Assembly: GCF_014199395.1 (NCBI RefSeq)
Contig: NZ_JACIJM010000003.1
Coordinates: 248,001-312,000 of the forward strand
Origin: Yoonia ponticola
GTDB lineage: Bacteria > Pseudomonadota > Alphaproteobacteria > Rhodobacterales > Rhodobacteraceae
Length of the DNA: 64,000 bases
Reading direction: 5' to 3'
This document shows positions 58,497 through 64,000 of this stretch, one piece after another; positions within the stretch are counted from its first letter, which is position 1, and each line of letters begins with the position of its first letter. A program made the translations under genes and the position numbers. Below the pieces are notes generated by a model, which saw only the letters and a list, made by a program, of their open reading frames with translations, ran no database searches and was not told the DNA's origin.

Positions 58497-58526
58497 CCTC
58501 TGCCATGATATGGCGAAGGTCAGAGG
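58497..58526 (-). promoter_or_regulatory. Nested inverted repeat before the endolysin gene
   Basis: CCTCTG (58497-58502) and CAGAGG (58521-58526) enclose GCCAT-GAT-ATGGC (58502-58514). The structure lies 9-39 bases before the endolysin start, suitable for an operator or for an RNA hairpin over the ribosome-binding region. Confidence 0.4.
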
Positions 58527-58532
58527 AAATGG

Positions 58533-59000
58533 TTAATTCGTTGCGTTAGCACCGTCCGGTGCCACGTAGTTGCCCTGTTCTTTCAGCGCGTCGATGACTT
58601 CTTTTGGCATATAGGTTTCGTCATGTCTGGCAAGGATTTCAACGGCTTCGAAGGTGCCGTTAATGTAGCGGCCCTGCCCGACCATGCCTTGACCATCGCC
58701 AAACAGATCCGGCAAAATGCCTGTGTAGACGACCGGAATAGTTGCCCCGCCATCGGTGACATTAAATCGCACGGTTTCGCCCGAATTCGATTCGATTGAG
58801 CCTGCTACGATCAAGCCACCGATGCGAAACAACTCGTTTGGCGGCGGCGGTGCGTCAGCGATCTCGGACGGCGAGCGGAAGAACTGGAACGATTCTTCGG
58901 GCAACATCGCGAGGATAAACAAGATCGCCACAACGCAAGCCCCAGCCAAGCCAATGACTTGGATGCGGCGCGTTTTCTTGAGGCTTTTTAAACCACTCAT
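58533..59000 (-). CDS. ccmE: Heme chaperone CcmE
   Basis: Membrane-anchored periplasmic protein that binds heme covalently and passes it to CcmF; 155 residues. One N-terminal helix (about 13-33), beta-barrel domain, and the heme-binding motif HDETY with H126 and Y130. The start overlaps the argC stop by 4 bp. Confidence 0.96.
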   Translation of the reverse strand: MSGLKSLKKTRRIQVIGLAGACVVAILFILAMLPEESFQFFRSPSEIADAPPPPNELFRIGGLIVAGSIESNSGETVRFNVTDGGATIPVVYTGILPDLFGDGQGMVGQGRYINGTFEAVEILARHDETYMPKEVIDALKEQGNYVAPDGANATN

Positions 59001-60025
59001 GGGAACACAGGCGCCATGGTTAATCCTGCGGATTCATCGAGACCCAGCATCAGGTTCGCATTTTGCACCGCTTGGCCAGACGAGCCTTTGCATAGGTTAT
59101 CCAGCACGCAAGTCACCAGCGCACGGCCCGAAATCCGGTCTGTGCTGACGCCGATATGGCAGTAATTCGAACCTGCGACGTGGCCCGTGCCCGGCTGTTG
59201 GCCGTAGGGCAGCACGATGATGAACGGCTCGTCTTTGTAAGCATCGACGAGCGTCTGATATACCGTTTCGGCGTTGCCTTTGAGGTAGCAGGTCGCCAGA
59301 ATGCCGCGGCTCATTGGCACCAGATGCGGTGTGAATTGAATTTCAACTTTGCGGCCTGCAATCTCGGTAAACTCTTGATCAAATTCACCTAAATGACGGT
59401 GCTTGCCGCCGTGCGCATAACCTTGGACATCTGTTGCACGCTCAGTGAACAGCATGTTTTCTTTGAGCGCACGCCCCGCACCGGAAATCCCGTTTTTCAG
59501 ATCGCAGATGATGTCGTCCAGATCGATCACATCGGCTGCAATCAACGGGCGCAGCGCGAATTGCACGGTCGCGGCGTTGCAGCCAGTGCCAGCCACTAGC
59601 CGTGCGTTTTTGATATCTTCGCGGTAAAATTCAGTCAGGCCGTAGACCGCCGTTTTTTGCAGCTCGACCGCGACATGGGGTGCGCCGTACCATTTTTCAT
59701 AGGCCGCAGGATCGCGCAGCCGGAAATCCGCGCCGAGATCCACAACCTTGACGTGTTCAGGCAGATCGCGGACCAACGCTTGGGATAGTCCGTGCGGCAA
59801 GGCGGCGAAGACCAGATCGACGTTAGCAAAATCGATTTCGTCCAGCTTGACCAGTGGCGGCAGATCAAGGTGGCGCAGGTGTGGGAATACATCGGCCATT
59901 TGCTGGCCGGCTTTGCGTTCAGCGGACAGCGCCACGATTTCAAACGACGGATGCGTCGCGATAATGCGGACAAGTTCAGCCCCAGTGTAACCAGAAGCCC
60001 CAAGAATTGCGATTTTTTGTGTCAC
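58997..60025 (-). CDS. argC: N-acetyl-gamma-glutamyl-phosphate reductase
   Basis: Third step of arginine synthesis; 342 residues. NADP-binding start [15 protein letters not shown], catalytic C149 in [14 protein letters not shown], and a conserved histidine in the [14 protein letters not shown] region. First gene of the minus-strand block that contains the ccm genes and the lysis cassette. Confidence 0.96.
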   Translation of the reverse strand: MTQKIAILGASGYTGAELVRIIATHPSFEIVALSAERKAGQQMADVFPHLRHLDLPPLVKLDEIDFANVDLVFAALPHGLSQALVRDLPEHVKVVDLGADFRLRDPAAYEKWYGAPHVAVELQKTAVYGLTEFYREDIKNARLVAGTGCNAATVQFALRPLIAADVIDLDDIICDLKNGISGAGRALKENMLFTERATDVQGYAHGGKHRHLGEFDQEFTEIAGRKVEIQFTPHLVPMSRGILATCYLKGNAETVYQTLVDAYKDEPFIIVLPYGQQPGTGHVAGSNYCHIGVSTDRISGRALVTCVLDNLCKGSSGQAVQNANLMLGLDESAGLTMAPVFP

Positions 60026-60096
60026 CGGTCTGCCCTATTTCTGCGTCACCCTTTATGTGGCGCGAGACAGGCGCGGATGCAAGGCGTGCGGACGTA

Positions 60097-60708
60097 TCAG
60101 GCCGCGACTAAGCCGCCCTTGCGACCACGTAACGCGGCAAATCCTGCTAAAGCCGCCAAAAGCATCAGACCAGCGGCCGGAATTGGGACAGGCGAAGGCG
60201 CGATTGCGTTGCCGGGTGCGTTCACACCAAAGGACACTGCGCCCGACGAGCCATGCGTCACGTTAACCGCGAAAAACAATGGCGATCCGGTATAAGTGTC
60301 GTCCAAATTAAACGACAACGTCTGTGACACCACCGCAGAAGCCAAGTTGCCAGGATTGAAGACGAGATCGAAATCAGTCCGCGTCCCCTCTTCGGCAGAG
60401 TATTGGAAAGGTGTTTCTTTCATGCGCACATAACCGCCCGCATTCTGGTAGGATGTCAGCGCGGCAGGCAATTGAAACGTCAAGCTAACCGTTTGGGCCC
60501 CTGATGCCAAATTCGCAAAATTAAAGATATTGTAGGTGCCTGACGAAAGCGTCCCGGCGACATCGTCAAACCCAAATGCAATTTCCGTCGGCGTCGTATA
60601 GTCGCTGCTGAGGCCCCCCGCGATATTGTTCACGTTCAAGGTTGCCGCTTGCACAGTCGATGTGAGCCCTAAAATAAAGGCCGCTGAGATCATCAAAATA
60701 CGCATCAT
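60097..60708 (-). CDS. VPLPA-CTERM sorting domain protein
   Basis: A secreted or surface protein of 203 residues. Sec signal peptide at about 1-21 (VQAA). The mature domain is a beta-rich, low-cysteine fold of unknown function. The C-terminus has V174PIPA, a hydrophobic helix (GLMLLAALAGFAALRG) and RGRKGG: a VPLPA-CTERM signal that is processed by an exosortase (XrtD type), whose gene is not in this window. A perfect TTAA-N7-TTAA site lies 20-34 bases upstream. Confidence 0.85.
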   Translation of the reverse strand: MMRILMISAAFILGLTSTVQAATLNVNNIAGGLSSDYTTPTEIAFGFDDVAGTLSSGTYNIFNFANLASGAQTVSLTFQLPAALTSYQNAGGYVRMKETPFQYSAEEGTRTDFDLVFNPGNLASAVVSQTLSFNLDDTYTGSPLFFAVNVTHGSSGAVSFGVNAPGNAIAPSPVPIPAAGLMLLAALAGFAALRGRKGGLVAA

Positions 60709-60719
60709 TCAAATCCAAT

Positions 60720-60750
60720 TTAGAGCATTAACATTTTGTTAACGCTCTAA
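60720..60750. promoter_or_regulatory. CtrA-type site inside a 13-bp inverted repeat
   Basis: TTAGAGCATTAAC (60720-60732) and GTTAACGCTCTAA (60738-60750), one mismatch, five-base centre. The inner part 60728-60742 reads TTAA-CATTTTG-TTAA, the full CtrA consensus. It could also be read as the end hairpin of murI mRNA, but no T-run follows. Confidence 0.5.
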
Positions 60751-60793
60751 CTGGACTTTATTTGGGCGCGATTACGGCGTTTGGTGGGCTGCT

Positions 60794-61612
60794 TTATGGA
60801 AAGGCTGCCGTAAACGTAATCTCTTTGCGCAGGAATTGTGTGGCGTTGCGCGACACCCGTTTTGGGTCGCCCGTGGTCAGGAACAGCGGCTCGGTCCCTG
60901 CCCCGATCATCTCGGGACGGCGTGTTAAATAGTCGGCGAGGCTTTCTGCGACGAGGTTCGCCTGGCTAAAGACCTTTACATCTGCGCCCAATGCGTCTTG
61001 GAACGCCTCGGCCATCAACGGGTAGTGCGTGCAGCCCAAAATCGCTGCATCAGGGCTTGGCATTTTGCGGGTCAGCGCATCGACGTGGCTGCGCACGAGC
61101 GCTTCGGCCAAGATCAGATCGCCGTCTTCGATTGCATCGACGACACCGCCGCAGGCTTGGGCCTCGACATCCACGCCAATCGCGCGGAACGCCAGTTCAC
61201 GTTGGAATGCGCGGCTGCGCACCGTGGCGGGCGTCGCAAAAAGCGCCACATGTTTTACGCCAACTTCGCGGGGTGGCGAATTATCGCCCCATTGCCGTTC
61301 GGTCAGCGCCTCGATCAACGGCACGAACACGCCCAAGACGCGCTTGTCGGTCGGAATCCAGCTTTCCTGCATCCGACGTAGCGCCGCCGCAGAGGCCGTG
61401 TTGCACGCCAAGATCACCAGATCACAGCCCGCATCCCAGAGCCGTTCGACGGCCTTGGTTGTTAAATTGTAAATATCGTCGTCCGTGCGGACCCCGTAAG
61501 GCGCGTGGGCGTGGTCACCAAAGTACACAAACGGCACGTCCGGCAACCGCTTTTGCACCGCGTCCAGAACCGTTAAACCACCGACACCGCTATCAAATAT
61601 TCCGACCGCCAT
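60794..61612 (-). CDS. murI: Glutamate racemase
   Basis: Makes D-glutamate for peptidoglycan; 272 residues. The start [18 protein letters not shown] matches the family; a longer open frame upstream was rejected. Both catalytic cysteines are present: C70 in LACNTASA and C194 in GCTHYPL. Confidence 0.96.
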   Translation of the reverse strand: MAVGIFDSGVGGLTVLDAVQKRLPDVPFVYFGDHAHAPYGVRTDDDIYNLTTKAVERLWDAGCDLVILACNTASAAALRRMQESWIPTDKRVLGVFVPLIEALTERQWGDNSPPREVGVKHVALFATPATVRSRAFQRELAFRAIGVDVEAQACGGVVDAIEDGDLILAEALVRSHVDALTRKMPSPDAAILGCTHYPLMAEAFQDALGADVKVFSQANLVAESLADYLTRRPEMIGAGTEPLFLTTGDPKRVSRNATQFLRKEITFTAAFP

Positions 61613-61760
61613 TGGTCCGCCCCTTATGTTTTGCCTCGCATGCGCGGCCCAATCTGTTTGTGTCGATTGGGTCCTGAGACAAAGCATACGTGGCCTGACG
61701 CAAGAAATCCATCATGCGCTTTGCTTCTTTTTAAGAGGCGTCAATTTCGTGCCGAAGCGT

Positions 61761-61810
61761 CGCGGTGCCGTGTGTGTTTCAGAGACAACTCTGATGTACG
61801 CGGCACCGCG
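61761..61810 (-). terminator. Long hairpin after the indolepyruvate oxidoreductase gene
   Basis: CGCGGTGCCG (61761-61770) pairs with CGGCACCGCG (61801-61810). Six further pairs, mainly G-T, and TCAGAG/CTCTGA (61779-61794) around an ACAA loop extend it to about 22 pairs with a TT bulge. It begins 7 bases after the gene's stop on the minus strand. No T-run follows. Confidence 0.5.
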
Positions 61811-61817
61811 AAACTGG

Positions 61818-64000
61818 TTATTCGGCGGCGATAGGCACTGGCGTTGCCTTCATGTCAGCCAGCAGTGTCTCGCGACGTTTCGCGGCTTTGCGGGCGTTGG
61901 CTTCTTTGACGGGACCAAAGCCGCGAATGTCGAGCGGCAACCGCGCCAACGCAATCGCTGCGTCGCGTGTTTCGGGTCGGATCGCGGGGATGATCTGCGC
62001 CATATCCGCCTCGTATTCCGCGATCAAGGCGCGTTCCATCCGGCGTTCTGCAGTGCGCCCAAAGGGGTCAAACCATGTCCCGCGCAGGGCCTTGAACCGC
62101 GCCAGAAGCGGGAACATCTTGCCCATTCCCGCACCAAATTCACGTTTCACCGGACGTCCGTTGGCACCTATTTTCGACAAGAACGGCGGGGCAAGATGAT
62201 ACGTCAGTTTCAGATCGCCATCGAATTCGGCTGCTGCCTTTTCTTTGGTGTCCTGCAAGAGCCGCGCGACCTCGTATTCGTCCTTATAAGACAATAGCTT
62301 ATGATAACCTTCAGCCACAGCGCCCTTGAGGTCAGGATCGGTGATACCGTCGAGCATTTTCAGGTAACGTTTTTTCAACCCTTTGCCCTGATAAGAGGTC
62401 AGATGATCAGCACGATATGCAATTTTCTCGTCCAAAGTTTTAGGCTTTGCCGTCACATTTGGCGCCAAAACACGCGCCGCTTGGTCAGGGTGCAGGTACG
62501 CCCAGCGACCCAGATCAAAAGCGCGCAAGTTCTGCTCGATCGCAGCCCCGTTCAGCGTCACCGCCTCGCGGATTGCAGCACCGGACAGAGGAATGCCGCC
62601 CATTTGCCAGACCGCCCCGAAGATCATCATGTTGGAGAAAATGCTGTCGCCCATCAACGCCTTGGCCAGATCAGACGCATCAAACAACGCCAAACGGTCT
62701 TGCAAACGCGCCTCAAGCGACAGTTTCAACTGGTCCGTTGGCAGCTTAAAGCCCGTGTCACGCGTGAAATCGCCGGTGATGATCTCGTGAGAGTTCACAA
62801 CGCCCATCGCGCGGCCCTGCTTCATCAGGCCCAGCGTTTTCGCGCCAGCAGAAACCACCAAATCGCCGCCGATCAGCGTGTCCGCCTCGCCAACAGCAAC
62901 ACGGATCGCGTTGATATCAGACGGTTTTTCGGCCAAACGACAGTGGATATGCACGGCACCGCCCTTTTGCGCGAGGCCTGCCATTTCCATCATGCCAGCG
63001 CCTTTGCCATCCAGATGAGCGGCCATCGCCATCACGGCACCGATGGTCACAACGCCAGTGCCGCCGACGCCTGTAATCACCACGTTATGTGTACCGTTTA
63101 TGGTCGGCAAAACCGGATCAGGCATGTCAGGCAAATCGATGCTGGTGGTTGCGGATTTACGGATTTTCGCACCTTCGACGGTGACAAACGACGGACAAAA
63201 GCCGTTGACGCAGGAAAAATCTTTGTTGCAGGACGATTGATCAATTGCGCGTTTGCGGCCCAATTCGGTTTCCGCAGGGACAATAGATACGCAGTTCGAT
63301 TGCACGCCGCAATCGCCGCAACCTTCGCAAACGTCGGTGTTAATGAACACGCGTTTGTCAGGATCAGGGAATTGCCCACGTTTGCGCCGCCGCCGTTTTT
63401 CCGCCGCACAGGTCTGGATGTAGACAATCGCAGACACGCCTTTGACCTTGCTTAACCGATCTTGGACAGCGGGTAATTCTGCGCGTTCGGAAATGGTAAG
63501 GCCTTTGGGATAAAGCGCAAAATCGATATCCTCTTTCTCGTCGTAAACGATTTCGAGGTTCTGCACACCCATCGCTACCAATTCGCGGCAAATCTGATCG
63601 GCGGTCAAATCACCGTCGTTCCCCTGCCCGCCGGTCATGGCAACCGCGTCGTTATACAGGATTTTATAGGTGATATTTGTGCCCGCAAGCAGCGCAAAGC
63701 GGATCGCTTGCACGCCAGAATGGTTGTAAGTGCCGTCGCCCAAATTTTGGAACACATGATCGCGTGTCGAAAACGGTGCTTCGCCTACCCAGTTCGCGCC
63801 CTCGCCGCCCATTTGCGTAAAGCCGACAGTGTCGCGGTCCATCCACTGCACCATATAATGGCAGCCAATACCTGCGTAGGCGCGTGATCCTTCGGGGACT
63901 TTGGTGGAAGAATTGTGCGGACAACCGGAACAGAAATACGGCAAACGCGCCGCGATTTCGGGCTGGTTGTCAGCTTTGCGGGCCTCAGAGATTTGCGCGA
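61818..64000 (-). CDS. Indolepyruvate ferredoxin oxidoreductase fusion protein, 5' part beyond the right edge
   Basis: Large cytosolic enzyme that oxidises arylpyruvates (or related 2-oxoacids) to acyl-CoA with ferredoxin as acceptor. About 727 C-terminal residues are visible; the full family protein has about 1130-1160. Order seen: TPP-binding domain (FCSGCPHNSST, GIGCHYM), a cysteine-rich FeS segment (CEGCGDCGVQSNC), the gamma domain (ITGVGGTGVVTIGAVMAMA) and a C-terminal DUF6537-like part. The frame is open through position 64000, so the apparent internal start near 63944 is not the true start. Confidence 0.93.
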   Translation of the reverse strand, partial: AQISEARKADNQPEIAARLPYFCSGCPHNSSTKVPEGSRAYAGIGCHYMVQWMDRDTVGFTQMGGEGANWVGEAPFSTRDHVFQNLGDGTYNHSGVQAIRFALLAGTNITYKILYNDAVAMTGGQGNDGDLTADQICRELVAMGVQNLEIVYDEKEDIDFALYPKGLTISERAELPAVQDRLSKVKGVSAIVYIQTCAAEKRRRRKRGQFPDPDKRVFINTDVCEGCGDCGVQSNCVSIVPAETELGRKRAIDQSSCNKDFSCVNGFCPSFVTVEGAKIRKSATTSIDLPDMPDPVLPTINGTHNVVITGVGGTGVVTIGAVMAMAAHLDGKGAGMMEMAGLAQKGGAVHIHCRLAEKPSDINAIRVAVGEADTLIGGDLVVSAGAKTLGLMKQGRAMGVVNSHEIITGDFTRDTGFKLPTDQLKLSLEARLQDRLALFDASDLAKALMGDSIFSNMMIFGAVWQMGGIPLSGAAIREAVTLNGAAIEQNLRAFDLGRWAYLHPDQAARVLAPNVTAKPKTLDEKIAYRADHLTSYQGKGLKKRYLKMLDGITDPDLKGAVAEGYHKLLSYKDEYEVARLLQDTKEKAAAEFDGDLKLTYHLAPPFLSKIGANGRPVKREFGAGMGKMFPLLARFKALRGTWFDPFGRTAERRMERALIAEYEADMAQIIPAIRPETRDAAIALARLPLDIRGFGPVKEANARKAAKRRETLLADMKATPVPIAAE

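Noticed and set aside
62301-63455. Open frame of 384 codons on the plus strand
   Set aside because: Antisense of the indolepyruvate oxidoreductase gene, which has intact motifs over the same bases.

Overview
The window is a chromosomal segment of a marine alphaproteobacterium, most likely a Roseobacter-group member of the Rhodobacteraceae. This rests on gene content: a B12-dependent class II ribonucleotide reductase, a monomeric NADP isocitrate dehydrogenase, a short-chain-fatty-acid (ScfR/RamB-type) regulator, a VPLPA-CTERM surface protein, a Fur/Mur-type regulator, a gene-transfer-agent (GTA) type lysis cassette, and an SOS box of the alphaproteobacterial GTTC-N7-GTTC form. No species is claimed. 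Most genes are housekeeping genes; no insertion sequence, integrase, CRISPR array or rRNA was seen.

Layout. 1-8.6 kb: anmK (cut by the left edge), tyrS, a FemAB/GNAT-like protein, a PhzF protein overlapping a ZntB-like channel, a Fur/Mur regulator, an EamA transporter, enolase and a DUF985 cupin. 8.7-19.4 kb: one long minus-strand block that reads in transcription order prpE, acs, adk, DUF4212 subunit, Na+/solute (acetate-type) symporter, DUF294 nucleotidyltransferase-like sensor, a small membrane protein and a membrane-anchored DnaQ-like exonuclease. It is divergent from an ScfR/RamB-type regulator at 19.6-21.1 kb. 21.1-24.0 kb: a TRAP transporter. 24.5-32.4 kb: a lytic transglycosylase, icd, an unknown helical protein and nrdJ. 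32.9 kb: tRNA-Pro(UGG). 33.1-39.5 kb: DUF192 protein, double cold-shock protein, pdxH, fabI, gpt, an aminotransferase and ppiD.

39.5-48.3 kb: trpE, a divergent polysaccharide deacetylase on the opposite strand, then a tightly coupled series trpG-trpD-ung-trpC-moaC-moeA followed by lexA. 48.3-53.8 kb: comEC, gltX, gltA and a GNAT protein. 53.8-60.0 kb: a minus-strand block argC-ccmE-[endolysin-holin-XhlA-like]-ccmF-ccmH-enoyl-CoA hydratase, in which the lysis cassette sits inside the cytochrome c maturation genes. 60.1-64 kb: a VPLPA-CTERM protein, murI, and the 3' part of an indolepyruvate ferredoxin oxidoreductase fusion cut by the right edge.

The parts that go beyond routine annotation are: (i) the 10.6-kb short-chain-acid block, which carries its own adenylate kinase and a nucleotidyltransferase/exonuclease pair; (ii) several functions tied to GTA biology (lysis cassette, comEC, lexA, and a perfect TTAA-N7-TTAA CtrA-type site) located away from any GTA structural cluster; (iii) an elaborate nrdJ control region with NrdR-like boxes, a terminator-like hairpin in the leader, DnaA-like boxes and a structured 3' region; and (iv) several hairpin-rich intergenic regions. 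All functional statements come from reading the sequence; no database search was run.
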